Program-made: the position numbers and the translations under genes
The notes under the pieces: generated by a model
What the model saw: the letters and a program-made list of their open reading frames with translations, nothing else
Told to the model about the DNA's origin: nothing
The model's database searches: none
Assembly: GCA_000828075.3 (NCBI GenBank)
Contig: JXCB02000001.1
Coordinates: 140,541 to 203,637 of the forward strand
DNA length: 63,097 nt
Reading direction: 5' to 3'
Source of the DNA: Tolypothrix campylonemoides VB511288
GTDB lineage: Bacteria > Cyanobacteriota > Cyanobacteriia > Cyanobacteriales > Nostocaceae
Part shown: positions 43,665 through 54,081 of the stretch, piece by piece
Numbering within the stretch: position 1 is the first letter of the stretch
Layout: each line of letters starts with the position of its first letter

Positions 43665-46328
43665 CTACTTGGCTTTGGCTTCCAAGTTTTCTAAGCGGCT
43701 TCTGAGTTCTTGGTTTTGTTGTCTGAGTTGGTCAAGTTCAGAACGTAACTGACGAATAGCACTTTCTGCGCCAATGTTGTTTTGCACCTTGGAAATCTCT
43801 TCCTCAGCATAGCGGTGTACGCGTCCATCTGGTGTTTGGTCAGCCAAGGCTTGCAAAATCCCAATTGCTTTGGGGGTTTCCATTTGTCCAAGGGCTGTGA
43901 CTACCGCCAATTGAGTTAAAAAGAACGTATCCTTAGAAATTTCTGTTAATCGCTCTAAAATCCGTTCCACATTAACACTACTTTGACCAACAGAAATCTT
44001 CCCGAGAGCGCGAATTGCTCCTAAACGCAAGGGTTGTGGTACACCTTGTTTTGTATATTCCAACAGGAGATTTAAAGCAGCTTCTGAAGTTTTGAGTTCG
44101 GCTAAACCTGCGATCGCACCAATCCGCACGACTTCATTCCAACCCGCTTTTTCTTCCAAGATTGATTTTAGCAGCTTAATAACCTTTTCTTCCTTTGGTT
44201 TTTCTTCTGTTGTCGCAGCAGCGATCGCCCCCACAGCGCGAGACGCTGCGGCTTCCACATAGTAGCTGCGATCGCCCACTTCCAGCAGTTCTTTCAACGC
44301 CTTATAGCTTTCATGAGTTTTGATTTTTGCGAGTGCTTCCACCACAGCACGCCGCACATAAGAACTCTGATCTTTCAATCCAGCAACTAACTCATCAAAC
44401 ACTTGATCCAGCTTGATTTCTGCCAGTTTTTTTGCGACTTCAACGCGTACACCCCAAAACGAATCATTTTTGAGTGCAGCAGACAGCGCTTTTAAAGCTT
44501 CCAAACTCCCTTTTTTCGCCAAAGCTTCCGCTGCTAAGATGCGGGAGATGGGGTTGGGGTCAAATTCCAACTGGGCTTTCAACTCCGGTACTGGGTACTC
44601 TAAAGACACCGTTTTTAGGAAATGATCCCCGACATCAAAGCTAAGAAATTGGGGTTTTTCCTCAAGAGGGAAGTAAAAGCTTTGTTCGCGTTGATTCACC
44701 CGCACAGTGAAAGTCTTGAGTACTGACTTCTGGGTGCTGAGTGTCGAATTATTCTTAGGTTCTGGGTTCTGGGTTCTGGGTTCTGAGTTCCTAGCTGCGG
44801 TTTCTGAATTTTGGACGTACCCAAAACCGATAGGAATTTTTAAATCAAATAAATCACTGCTATTATGAGTTTCAGCATTTCCTTGGGTTTGAGTCACTGT
44901 AATCTTAGCCAGATTTGAATCTGCATCCCAAGAGTAAGCGACTTTAAAATCTGGATGACCGCCACGATAAACGTACTGGTCGAAGAGGAACAAGAGATTG
45001 CGCCCAGTTGCTTTTTCAATCGCCCGCAGCAAATCTACTGTTTCCACAGTTTTGTGGGCATTATCCTGTACAAATGTGTGAATTGCCTTCCAGAACAATT
45101 CTTCTCCCAATTGCGCCCGAATCATGTGATAAACACAAGACCCTTTCTCATAAATGTGGTGGTCATAAAGTTCAATGGCTTCGCGGTAAACGTGCGTGAC
45201 CATTGGACGGCGGTAGCGATCGCTATCTTCAGCCTGATAACTACGAGCTTGCAGTAAACGATAGTATGCTGCTTCTTGGAGACCATATTCATGTTCTGTC
45301 CACATGACTTCTGAGTAAGAAGCCATCCCTTCCTTAATCCAAGCATGAGACCAGTGCTTAATCACTACCAAATCACCAAACCACTGGTGCGCCAGTTCAT
45401 GGACGACTAAGCTTTCTGTGTTGCGGTTATCTAATGCAGCTTTTTCATCTAGCAAACATCTATCAGTTAACAGTGTAGCAGAAGTGTTTTCCATTCCGCC
45501 AAAAATGAAGTCGTCAACACACACTTGGGCGTATTTGGGGTAAGGGTATCGATAGCCATATTTTTCGCTCAAAAACTCTATCATCCGGGGAGTTTTGCCC
45601 ATAGAGCGTTTGGCATCTTCCTCGCGACCTTTTTCAACGTAGTATGTCACAGGTATACCATTCCACTCATCCCGAATTTCGGCAAAGTTACCTACTGCTA
45701 GAGTCATCAAGTAGGTGGGATGAACTTGCTGCTGTGACCAGTGGTAGATTTTGTCATCACCTTGTTCTTCTGTCGCAATCAATTCGCCGTTGGAAATCGC
45801 GATTAGGGGTTTAGGGACTCGGATGCGAATTTCAGAAGTAGAAAGTTGTCCTGGGTAATCAAAGCATGGGAACCAGAAGCGAGAATCTTCGTCTTCTCCC
45901 TGTGTCCAGACTTGGGAGGGTTTATTAGGGTAGTGTTTATCTGGTTGGACAAAATAAATACCGCGTTGTGGTTTGTCTACTGAGTAAGCAATGGCAATGA
46001 CAATCCGCTTGTCCACCTGTGTGGGTGGATCGAGGTGGATAGACAACTGTTGTCCGTCGTAGTCAAACTTTTGCGCTTTCCCATCCACCTGCACCGATTG
46101 AATGTCTAGGTTGACAGCATCCAAATTCAACAAGTCAAGACCGTTGCGGATTGGTGTGAGTGTTATACTACAACTGCCGTGGTATCTATTGTGATCTATG
46201 TCCAGGCTGAGGTCTAGAAAAATATGCTCTACCTGTCCAGGACGGTCAGGATTGTAGTGCGGTTTTGCCCCTGGTAATTCAAAAGATTTATACCGATTTT
46301 TCTCTGTATCAAAATAATACTGCGACAT
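43665..46328 (-). CDS. M1-family metallo-aminopeptidase with HEAT-repeat tail
   Basis: 887 residues. The M1 core has the substrate motif GGMEN (277-281), zinc site HELAH (310-314) with the third ligand Glu333 in WIKEGMASYSE, and Tyr in VYREAIELYDHH. HEAT repeats fill about 597-850 (SSYVRRAVVEALAKIK and similar), and a short coiled coil ends the protein. Residues about 508-530 (NSEPRTQNPEPK) are translated from a heptamer STRR, in frame, in the linker between the catalytic part and the repeat tail. It probably trims peptides in the cytoplasm; no signal peptide is seen. Confidence 0.92.
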   Translation of the reverse strand: MSQYYFDTEKNRYKSFELPGAKPHYNPDRPGQVEHIFLDLSLDIDHNRYHGSCSITLTPIRNGLDLLNLDAVNLDIQSVQVDGKAQKFDYDGQQLSIHLDPPTQVDKRIVIAIAYSVDKPQRGIYFVQPDKHYPNKPSQVWTQGEDEDSRFWFPCFDYPGQLSTSEIRIRVPKPLIAISNGELIATEEQGDDKIYHWSQQQVHPTYLMTLAVGNFAEIRDEWNGIPVTYYVEKGREEDAKRSMGKTPRMIEFLSEKYGYRYPYPKYAQVCVDDFIFGGMENTSATLLTDRCLLDEKAALDNRNTESLVVHELAHQWFGDLVVIKHWSHAWIKEGMASYSEVMWTEHEYGLQEAAYYRLLQARSYQAEDSDRYRRPMVTHVYREAIELYDHHIYEKGSCVYHMIRAQLGEELFWKAIHTFVQDNAHKTVETVDLLRAIEKATGRNLLFLFDQYVYRGGHPDFKVAYSWDADSNLAKITVTQTQGNAETHNSSDLFDLKIPIGFGYVQNSETAARNSEPRTQNPEPKNNSTLSTQKSVLKTFTVRVNQREQSFYFPLEEKPQFLSFDVGDHFLKTVSLEYPVPELKAQLEFDPNPISRILAAEALAKKGSLEALKALSAALKNDSFWGVRVEVAKKLAEIKLDQVFDELVAGLKDQSSYVRRAVVEALAKIKTHESYKALKELLEVGDRSYYVEAAASRAVGAIAAATTEEKPKEEKVIKLLKSILEEKAGWNEVVRIGAIAGLAELKTSEAALNLLLEYTKQGVPQPLRLGAIRALGKISVGQSSVNVERILERLTEISKDTFFLTQLAVVTALGQMETPKAIGILQALADQTPDGRVHRYAEEEISKVQNNIGAESAIRQLRSELDQLRQQNQELRSRLENLEAKAK
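44755..44792. repeat. heptamer STRR inside the aminopeptidase gene
   Basis: Five imperfect copies of GTTCTGG (TTCTGGGTTCTGGGTTCTG on the plus strand) lie in frame within the M1 gene. The repeat type is otherwise intergenic in this window. The length keeps the reading frame open. Confidence 0.75.
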
Positions 46329-46792
46329 TGATGTTTACTGAATCTTGGTAACCCTGAAACTTCTAAGTTGATGTTATGAGGAAAAACAGCTTTATCGCTT
46401 GTACTTCCCAGATCAACCTACAATACACCCTGTAATATTTTGCACACTGTTGTCTTTGAACATAGAGTGTCTTTTAACATACAGTGTTTTACGTTTTAAC
46501 CATTTAACATTTTTTAATTAGATCCTGAAATTTTATATAAGTTAGAATAACTTGCAACTGCCGAAAGGAATATATTCTTCACAGAAAAAACAAATTGTTT
46601 ACGGATTTGCTCTTAACCCCTTTGAAGTCATACTAGGAGCGCTGTCATAGCCAGAACGTAATAGATAGAAGTACTAATTTTATCAGTAAATGCCGAAAAA
46701 TTAGTGGAGATGGGTCGTAGATCCAAAAACTCCACTTCGGAAGTTTTTACTTACCTCTAGGACAATTTGTTGAGGAAAAGAGGATATTTACA
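46329..46792. other. divergent promoter region, no gene
   Basis: This lies between the minus-strand aminopeptidase and the plus-strand DUF3352 gene. It is AT-rich, with a TTTAAC-rich tract near 46,475-46,515 and no repeat or ORF that I can support. Promoters for both genes must be here, but no clear consensus stands out. Confidence 0.4.
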
Positions 46793-48463
46793 ATGCCGGA
46801 GAGTAAATCAAAATTTTTAATTCCTGCTGTTGGTACTGCCATAGTAGTGGCAGGAGGAATAGCAGCTTATATGTATTTTAAGGGTGGACCTTCTGGAGAT
46901 ATATCCAGCGCTTTGGATGCTGCTAAAGTTGTGCCGGATGAGGCAATACTTGCAACTTACATTTCTACTGACCCAAAAGTTTGGGCAAAGTTGCAGCAGT
47001 TTGGCACTCCGGAAGCACAAAAGATAGTTGGACAAGGTTTGGAGAACTTAAATAAAAGCCTGTCAAGCGATAACAACATTTCTTATGAAAAAGATTTAAA
47101 ACCTTGGGTAGGTGGTGTGATGATTGCCATGCTACCTCCAAATCCAGTGAAACCCGCTGCACAGAATGCGCCGCAAGCGTCACAAGAACCTAAAGTCCTA
47201 ATGGTGGTGGGGATCAAGGATAAACTTAGCGCTTTGAATTTTGCGAACAAATTGAAAGCACAGAAAGATGTCAAGGTACAGGAAAGTGATTACAAAGGCG
47301 AAAAGATTATAGAAACAACTGGTAAAAGTGAACCTAGTTATACTGCGGTTTTAAATAACACCCATATTGTCATTGCTGCGGAAAAGCAAGCTGTAGAACA
47401 TGCAATTGACACTTATAAAGGAGAGCCTTCCTTTGCTAGTAAAGAAAATGCAAACAGCATGCTCACAAGCGGTGTCAATGTAGATAACACCTTGGCACAA
47501 ATTTATGTGCCTAATTATGGGAACATGGTACAGCAATTAATTGCTGCAAATCCTCGCTCAACCCCAATCCCACCAGAAACCCTGAAGCAGTTAAAGCAGA
47601 TGAAATCTATGGTAGCGGCTGTAGGAATTGATAATGCGGGTGTGCGGATGAAAGCCGTTGCTAAGTTAGACCCGCAATTGGTCACATACCAGTATCAAAA
47701 TAGTTCTGCTAAGGTGGTATCTCAACTTCCTGCTGATACGATCGCTCTTTTAAGCGGAAACGGAATCACCAATTGGTGGTCAGGGCTTGTGGCACAATCA
47801 AAAGATGCTCCTGAGTTGAAGGTTACAGTTGAACAAGCGCGATCGCAACTCAAATTAGTGAATATTGACCTGGATAAAGAGATTTTCGGGTGGATGGATG
47901 GAGAATTCGGTTTTGCAGCGATTCCATCAAATCAAGGCGTGTTGGCGCAGGTTGGTTTTGGGGGGGCGTTGGTTTTTCATACAAGCGATCGCAAAACCGC
48001 TGAATCTACCCTCGACAAACTCGATAACCTCGTCAAAGCACAATCAGTGAATGTCGCCAAAAGAAATATCGGCGGGAAAGAAGTCACTGAATGGCTTATT
48101 CCTCAACAAGGAGCTTTATTAGCACATGGTTGGCTAGATAATGATTCTGTATTTGTTACTATAGGTGGTCCCATCGCTGAAACACTCGCAGACCGCAAAG
48201 GTCAGTCCTTAGATGGTAGCGACAGTTTCAAAACCGTTACTAACACTTTGCAAAGACCCAACGGTGGATACTTTTACCTAGATATGGACAAAACCGTACC
48301 TCTGTTAAATCGTCTCGCCACCGCACAACAGCAGCCGATGACTCCTGAAACAAGTGCGATCATGAATTCTATTCGCGGCTTGGGTATTACTGCTACTAGC
48401 CCCGACAAAACGACGACCCAAGTCGATATGTTGCTCGCACTCAAGCCGAAAACTGGGAATTAG
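46793..48463 (+). CDS. DUF3352 protein with N-terminal membrane anchor
   Basis: 556 residues. A single helix near the start (LIPAVGTAIVVAGGIAAYMYF) anchors a large extracytoplasmic domain. DUF3352 features include VPDEAILATYISTDPKVWAKLQ near the start, GVMIAMLPPNP, PSYTAVLNNTHIVIAAEKQA and LPADTIALLSGNG in the middle. Such proteins are widespread in cyanobacteria and their role is not established. ATG at 46793 follows GAGGATATTTACA. It stands alone and is followed by a strong terminator-like hairpin. Confidence 0.87.
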   Translation: MPESKSKFLIPAVGTAIVVAGGIAAYMYFKGGPSGDISSALDAAKVVPDEAILATYISTDPKVWAKLQQFGTPEAQKIVGQGLENLNKSLSSDNNISYEKDLKPWVGGVMIAMLPPNPVKPAAQNAPQASQEPKVLMVVGIKDKLSALNFANKLKAQKDVKVQESDYKGEKIIETTGKSEPSYTAVLNNTHIVIAAEKQAVEHAIDTYKGEPSFASKENANSMLTSGVNVDNTLAQIYVPNYGNMVQQLIAANPRSTPIPPETLKQLKQMKSMVAAVGIDNAGVRMKAVAKLDPQLVTYQYQNSSAKVVSQLPADTIALLSGNGITNWWSGLVAQSKDAPELKVTVEQARSQLKLVNIDLDKEIFGWMDGEFGFAAIPSNQGVLAQVGFGGALVFHTSDRKTAESTLDKLDNLVKAQSVNVAKRNIGGKEVTEWLIPQQGALLAHGWLDNDSVFVTIGGPIAETLADRKGQSLDGSDSFKTVTNTLQRPNGGYFYLDMDKTVPLLNRLATAQQQPMTPETSAIMNSIRGLGITATSPDKTTTQVDMLLALKPKTGN

Positions 48464-48518
48464 GAGCAGACACCTCATCTCTCATGCTATAATTATAAAT
48501 TTGAACTAAATCTCAACA

Positions 48519-48557
48519 CAAACAAACTCAGTTTCTTCAAAAAACTGGGTTTGTTTG
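48519..48557 (+). terminator. rho-independent-type hairpin after the DUF3352 gene
   Basis: A 16-bp stem, CAAACAAACTCAGTTT pairing with AAACTGGGTTTGTTTG (one G-T pair), closes a 7-base loop 55 bp after the stop. TTTG follows rather than a long U-run, so the signal is good but not perfect. Confidence 0.7.
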
Positions 48558-48831
48558 TTTGATAACCAACTCACTTTTTTTCTAGACTTCTTGCAAAAGT
48601 CAGATAAAAATAACGTGAGTTCGATGTATCTTGATTTGACCCCGCTTCCATTCCTCTGTCCACCTCTTTTTAACCCTCCCAGTCCCCAATCCCTAATCCC
48701 CAGTCCCCTTTACCAAATTTAAAATTCTTGTAGCTTAAAAGAAAGCATAGCTCACCTCTGGGATTATGATTCATATAGGCAGGCTTTTCTGTGCTCCCAA
48801 AGGTAGATAAATTGTTTGAGCAACTTCACTA

Positions 48832-49752
48832 ATGAACACGGCTGTAAAAAATAGTTCGCGATTAGCTTCACACCTCGTAAATGGGGTACTGGCAATCAAG
48901 CCTTTAGCCAACCTAGCCAAGCATCAAGCTAGGCAAATGATGATTAAACGCGCCCAGAAAATCGGGGTAAATTGGCTCGAAGAAGTCCAGACGCTACAAG
49001 CGCGTGATTGGCAAACTGACTTAACGAAAGTACAAAACTCCAAACTTTCCTATCCAGAATACTACCTGCGACCATTCCACGCTTACGAAAAAGGTGATCT
49101 CTGTTGGGAAGCCGCTTTAGAAGCAGAAGTAGCCGCCTACACTGTACACGCTACCATTTGGCCGGATGCAGGAGCACAGGGCGATCGCATGCTGCGCCAG
49201 AGTTACCACGACATTCTCAAACAGCAAATTTCCAACGAACCACAAGACATCTTAGACTTGGGTTGCAGTGTAGGAATGAGTACCTTTGCCCTGCAAAAAG
49301 TTTATCCCCACGCCAAAATTACGGGCTTAGATTTATCTCCCTACTTTTTAGCTGTCGCTCAATACCGCACTCAGCAGCGCCATGCTAATATCAACTGGAT
49401 TCATGCTCTAGCTGAATCTACTGGGCTAAGCGATGCCTCGTTTGATTTGATCTCCATTTTCCTGATGTGCCATGAACTTCCCCAAGCTACGACTCGGCAG
49501 ATATTTGCTGAAGCGCGGCGTTTACTGCGTCCGGGTGGGTATTTGGCAATTATGGATATGAATCCCAAATCTGAAGTTCATAAGAAAATGCCGCCCTACA
49601 TTTTGACGCTGCTTAAAAGTACTGAACCGTATTTAGATGAATATTTCAGTTTGGATATTGAGCAAGCAATCATTGAGGCGGGGTTTAACACTCCCACCAT
49701 CACTGCTAATAGCCCTCGCCACCGCACGGTTATAGCTCATGTAGAGATGTAG
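48832..49752 (+). CDS. class I SAM-dependent methyltransferase
   Basis: 306 residues. The SAM site is ILDLGCSVGMSTFALQKVYP with ITGLDLSPYFLAVAQYR (acidic end of strand 2), then LSDASFDLISIFLMCHELP and ARRLLRPGGYLAIMDMNP. The N-terminal 110 residues are helical and include WDRMLRQ-like contacts (QGDRMLRQSYHDIL). It is of the UbiE/menaquinone-type fold, but the substrate is unknown. The PrsW-type gene follows 42 bp downstream on the same strand. Confidence 0.88.
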   Translation: MNTAVKNSSRLASHLVNGVLAIKPLANLAKHQARQMMIKRAQKIGVNWLEEVQTLQARDWQTDLTKVQNSKLSYPEYYLRPFHAYEKGDLCWEAALEAEVAAYTVHATIWPDAGAQGDRMLRQSYHDILKQQISNEPQDILDLGCSVGMSTFALQKVYPHAKITGLDLSPYFLAVAQYRTQQRHANINWIHALAESTGLSDASFDLISIFLMCHELPQATTRQIFAEARRLLRPGGYLAIMDMNPKSEVHKKMPPYILTLLKSTEPYLDEYFSLDIEQAIIEAGFNTPTITANSPRHRTVIAHVEM

Positions 49753-49794
49753 CATCCAGTCTCATTACATCATAAAAGCATACTACGTCTGTAC

Positions 49795-50751
49795 ATGGAA
49801 TTGTTGTGGGCAATTATACCACCGCTGCTGCTTCTAATTTACTACTATAACCGCCTTTCATCTGTTCCATTGTTGATGCGGCTGCTGTTTTTCTTTATCT
49901 TGGGAGCAGTATCTGGTTTTGTTGCTCTTAACTTAGAATTGGTTTTTGAAACACTAGCCAATCATGTTGTTGACTGGCAGAGAATGCAGCGTGTTTTTGC
50001 AGGTGTGATAGTACGGCAATTTATAGAAGTCGGTCCAATTGAAGAAGGCTGCAAGCTGCTAGCAGTCTTGCTCCCGACTTACTATCTCCAACGCCGATAC
50101 CGATTTCGCCCCACTTCTGTTTTTCTCTTTACCATAGCTGTTGCTCTTGGATTCACTGCCGAAGAAAATTGGATTTACCTTTTTCATGGCACAGGATCAA
50201 TTATTGAGCGAATTATCAGCACGCCAGTTCACGTCATGTTTTCTGCCCCTTGGGGATATGCCCTAGGAATATGTATCGGCTCAAATATCTATTTACATCG
50301 ATATCACCAAAATATTCCTAGGGCTTGGCTAAATGCTGTGATTTGTCATGCTTTAGTGAATGCTTTATCAATAAGTGGTCGCTATCCAATACCACTACGT
50401 TTGCTCAGTTACGGTTTGTTTCCGTTTCTGGTGTGGATGTTTTGGCGACTAGAACAGTTAGTGCGTTCTTTGCAAGGCAAAGAGGCGATCGCCCTCATCT
50501 CTAGTCGTACACCTCAGCAACGTTTCCGACAGCAAGCTTTAGTTCTGTTAACCCTGATGTTAGCTGGAAATGCTCTTTTCGGACTGTTTGTTTTAGCCAA
50601 AAGCCTGAGCGTTCTCAATCCGTCTCAGCTTTTATACCCTGATGTCATATCATTTACACTTAGCCGCTTATTGCTTTATCTCAGCCTTGGGCTTTTGGCA
50701 TGGGTGATCTATCGCTCTTTACGACGTTCAGCACAGCGTCGATATTTTTAA
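49795..50751 (+). CDS. PrsW-family intramembrane metalloprotease
   Basis: 318 residues, about eight membrane helices. Motifs of the family are GPIEEGCKLLAV (Glu83-Glu84), GFTAEENWIYLF (Glu123-Glu124), His146 in STPVHVMFSAPWGYALG, and His185 in VICHALVNAL, which together form the likely metal site. In Bacillus PrsW cuts an anti-sigma factor; the target here is unknown. A decayed second copy is found 2.4 kb downstream. A GT2 gene converges on it with 4 bp between stops. Confidence 0.88.
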   Translation: MELLWAIIPPLLLLIYYYNRLSSVPLLMRLLFFFILGAVSGFVALNLELVFETLANHVVDWQRMQRVFAGVIVRQFIEVGPIEEGCKLLAVLLPTYYLQRRYRFRPTSVFLFTIAVALGFTAEENWIYLFHGTGSIIERIISTPVHVMFSAPWGYALGICIGSNIYLHRYHQNIPRAWLNAVICHALVNALSISGRYPIPLRLLSYGLFPFLVWMFWRLEQLVRSLQGKEAIALISSRTPQQRFRQQALVLLTLMLAGNALFGLFVLAKSLSVLNPSQLLYPDVISFTLSRLLLYLSLGLLAWVIYRSLRRSAQRRYF

Positions 50752-50755
50752 CTGG

Positions 50756-51742
50756 TTAACTACTAGCAAGCAATTTCCGTGCCAATGGTCGAGGAGTCAA
50801 CGAGAGTACAAATGCTGCTACTGTTTTGAAGTTAAACTTTTGTCTGAGAACATGCACTAGATATGGTCGCGCTTCTTTGACTTGTTCAGATCGCATCAAA
50901 CCAATGGCTAGAGTTGTATGTGCTTGTAACCATTTCTCTTGGAAATAGCCCTTAAATTCTTGCAGTCGCTCATCTTCCATAAATTTGCGGTGACAGAAAA
51001 TACCAGCTTTGCCAGCCCGGATGTTTGCCTGGCTGCTTACACCACCACTAATCATTGATTCCGACTGTAAATGCACGCGGTATTTAGCTAACCTTTCTGG
51101 AGAATAATACGCTCCTCCGCCATTGCGACAAGCCAAGTACGTTAGGTACAGATCCCAAAAAGGTCCCATTTGAGGGGTAAAATCATTCCACTCAACCGCA
51201 TCCTTGCGGATAACAGTAGCCACGGCAGAGGGAACAGCTTGATGAACTAGCCCAATTTCATAAAAAGGTTGATAAATTCCCTGTTTCAGTTGGTTTCGTT
51301 TCCAGCGCTGTGTATTTTCCTCTGTGGCTGCATGATCAATCTTGCCATCGGGATCCATAATGTAGTGGTCGCTGAAAGCTACGACTAAATTTGGATTGGT
51401 CTCAAGCTGTGGAACAAGCTTTTCTAAAAAGTCGTCGTTCCAAACATCATCGTCGTTCAAGCTAGCAACATATTTACCTCGTGCGTCCTGAAATGCTCCG
51501 ATAACATTTAGGGATATTCCTAAATTTTTGGGATTGCGTCGAAACCGGATTCGTGGATCTTGAAAAGATTCAATCAGTTTTTGTGGATTGTTTGGGCTAG
51601 CATCATCAGACACAATAATCTCGATATTTTTGTATGTCTGGTTAACAGCACTTTTTATAGCTTCTTTGAGATAATCAGGGCGATTATAAGTGGGAATAAT
51701 CACACTAACCAGCGGTTCGTTTGAATGATGCTGTAATTGCAT
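50756..51742 (-). CDS. glycosyltransferase family 2
   Basis: 328 residues, GT-A fold: VSVIIPTYNRPDYLKEAI, VSDDASPNNPQKLIESF and the DDD metal motif in ASLNDDDVWNDDFLEKL. The acceptor half has YLTYLACRNGGGAYYSPE and KYRVHLQSESM. It is separate from the polysaccharide cluster and convergent with the PrsW gene. Substrate unknown. Confidence 0.88.
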   Translation of the reverse strand: MQLQHHSNEPLVSVIIPTYNRPDYLKEAIKSAVNQTYKNIEIIVSDDASPNNPQKLIESFQDPRIRFRRNPKNLGISLNVIGAFQDARGKYVASLNDDDVWNDDFLEKLVPQLETNPNLVVAFSDHYIMDPDGKIDHAATEENTQRWKRNQLKQGIYQPFYEIGLVHQAVPSAVATVIRKDAVEWNDFTPQMGPFWDLYLTYLACRNGGGAYYSPERLAKYRVHLQSESMISGGVSSQANIRAGKAGIFCHRKFMEDERLQEFKGYFQEKWLQAHTTLAIGLMRSEQVKEARPYLVHVLRQKFNFKTVAAFVLSLTPRPLARKLLASS

Positions 51743-52519
51743 AACCTCTACTCCTTACCTTCTTTCGGTGACTTTAGTATTCTGCTAGCACCCGCTCTTA
51801 TTATTCTTTATCCTCAAAGTAAAGGAAATATTAAGGTACTTTAAAGTTGATGTTAATCAATAATATTTAGTTCCTAAAAAAACTCTAGCAAAAGAATTAG
51901 TAAATTCCACTATTTTTTCACTAGACCAAATTTACTTTAGGTTTTCACTGATTAGGTGTTATTCACTAAAATTATTGTATAGTATAGCTTTAGAACTTTC
52001 TATGTCACACTAAACTCCTCAAAAAGCGGGTATTATCAAGCCGAATTTAACATTTGTGATAGCTTCATTTCACCCAACTTTACGGTTATCTATACAAGCC
52101 CAATCAAATAATTTGGTTATTTTTTTGAACTCAGCCAGTATTGGCGTGATTATTAAAGCTATTAGCAGTATTTTATATTTATTTTTTTTTTATGCTATCT
52201 CTCTAAAGGAAGACTATGTTAAGTCAAGTCAACTTTGGGAAAACAATAATCTCCCAAAGCAGGCAAAACTTTCGTTAGTCTTTCTATTTGACTGAAAAAT
52301 CTTTTCTATTTCTTTCTAGCATCCTGTAAATAGAGAAAGCAACTCGGTAGAATAAGCAGACATTAAACTTTAGGAGTATGAGAACCGAATTAATAAATTA
52401 TAGATAGATTCAAAAAATCTATAGTATTTCAGTAAGTCATTACAATGATTAATCTTTTGCTAGGGTTGATATTTATTTATTTCTTGTTTTTATCAAACAT
52501 TAGTATATTGTTGAAAACA
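51743..52519. other. long AT-rich gap, no supported gene
   Basis: Upstream of the GT2 gene. Very AT-rich with short poly-A/T runs. A 79-codon plus-strand ORF (52,056-52,295) has no ribosome site and an unusual composition. I see no repeat or RNA signal. Confidence 0.4.
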
Positions 52520-52808
52520 AATGCCCTTGGATTGACTGCCGAAGAAAATTAGACTTACCTTTTTCATGACACAGCATTAACTGTTAAGCTCATCAGCACA
52601 CCAGTTCAGGCGATGTTTTCTGCACCCTTAGGGATATGCCCTGGGAATATCCATCGGCTCAAACATCTATTTACATTGATGTCAGCAGCATATCCCCAGG
52701 GCTTGACTGAACGCTGTGATTTGTCATGCCTGAGTGAATGTTCTATCAATGAGTGGTCGCTGTCCAATACCATTACGTTTGCTCAGTTACAGTTTGTTTC
52801 CGTTTCTA
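52520..52808 (+). pseudogene. decayed PrsW gene copy, main fragment
   Basis: About 290 bp align along their whole length with bases 50,148-50,437 of the intact PrsW gene (GCCCTTGGATTGACTGCCG with GCTCTTGGATTCACTGCCG at the start; TTGCTCAGTTACAGTTTG with TTGCTCAGTTACGGTTTG near the end). The motif Trp codon TGG is now TAG and small indels break the frame. The matching stretch ends abruptly at CCGTTTCT. Confidence 0.85.
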
Positions 52809-53145
52809 TAGCGGTTTTCATTTGAACCACATACACCACTACGAATAATGTACTGGAAACTCCAGTTAGTACTGTGTGTCAACATAACATCAAGTTTTTT
52901 TAGTGCGAGATGTGAGCCTCTGACTAGCGCAGAAAGCGCAAGCAACATATCAAAGAAACACCTGGTTGCTTGAAATTCTCAAATCCTTACTGGCTAAGCG
53001 TTCTAAAATGTGTTTGTTAAGAGATTTGCTACTTTTACCAAACTACCACCCGCAACACAACCGTTTAGAGTGCATAAAACTTGCTTCGCTGACCCTATAG
53101 GATCTGTGAAACATCACTTTTCCAAAATAATACATATGTACAGCT

Positions 53146-53625
53146 ATGTACAGCATCTTAGCTCTAAGTTTGATAGGTTTAAATACGATATTTCAGCTGT
53201 CATTACCGCCTGCCTTAGCCCAAAGAACTCAAAGTAGGGGCGAATCATCAGAATGCACTGTGGCGCTGCAAAATGCAAGAAGCAAGATGGAGAAAGGCAC
53301 AAAGGTGAAAGTTGTTGAAATGCGTAAATTCGATATTCGACAACGAGAATATACAGACTATCCGAAAAACCGACCCTTTGGTTACGGTTTTAAATTAAGC
53401 GGTTCTGAGGTGGAATCTACTATGAACTCTATAGAATTTTTAAAATCCATCAGTACTGATGTTACCAAAAACTGTAAAACTGTCAGCATGGTAACTTTTA
53501 ACCAGGACAAGACACATTGGGTTACAACGTATGGTCTGATTGACGAAAACACCGTTAGGGGCTTTAAGTGTGTCGCGCCTGACTCCTCAACAAAGATAAC
53601 TTGGGGATATGTTATATGCATATAA
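53146..53625 (+). CDS. secreted protein of unknown function
   Basis: 159 residues with a signal peptide (MYSILALSLIGLNTIFQLSL, cleavage near ALAQ). The mature part is about 130 residues with four cysteines (SSECTVAL, KNCKTV, GFKCVAP, VICI) that could form two disulfides, and a C-terminal TYGLIDENTVRGFKCVAP. I do not recognise the family. ATG at 53146 is used; no good Shine-Dalgarno is seen. It lies in the segment that separates the two fragments of the decayed PrsW copy, together with the GH114 gene. Confidence 0.6.
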   Translation: MYSILALSLIGLNTIFQLSLPPALAQRTQSRGESSECTVALQNARSKMEKGTKVKVVEMRKFDIRQREYTDYPKNRPFGYGFKLSGSEVESTMNSIEFLKSISTDVTKNCKTVSMVTFNQDKTHWVTTYGLIDENTVRGFKCVAPDSSTKITWGYVICI

Positions 53626-54081
53626 AAATCACTTGGCTTCACGCAACTTATATCAAATTACATTGAGCTTGCACAGAATGTTAAAGCTTTAAGATGGTTA
53701 TCAATCAAGGGTAATCACAATGCAAGTGATTTTCTATTCTATGCAGCCTCATTGTAAAACGATATTATCCTAGTTGCTATGAGAGGATGTTTTAAAAGTG
53801 GGGCGTATCTTTATCAAAAAGAGTACAGCCATGGCGAAATTCTGTGTTACTACGTCCTAGTGCTGTTCGAGCTTGGATTGAGGAAGTTTCGGAAGAGAGA
53901 GAAAGGGAGATTGACTAGTAGTTAGTGAGAAGACTGTCCAATCGCATAGCGCACTATTCATAGAACTAGCAGTCAAGAACGTCACAAGTGGTAAACCAAA
54001 CACTGGCTCCCTCATTACCCAAGACCAAAGTGCTGCAAGTGAAAACCATGAGCAAAATTGAGAATAGATGGTATTCCTAAA
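53626..54081. other. gap between the secreted protein and GH114 genes
   Basis: No intact gene. A short frame near 53,853-53,918 reads RPSAVRAWIEEVSEERERE and stops; it looks like the tail of a lost gene but I cannot assign it. Confidence 0.3.

Noticed and set aside
52056-52295. 79-codon plus-strand ORF
   Set aside because: AT-rich chance ORF without Shine-Dalgarno sequence or recognisable domain.
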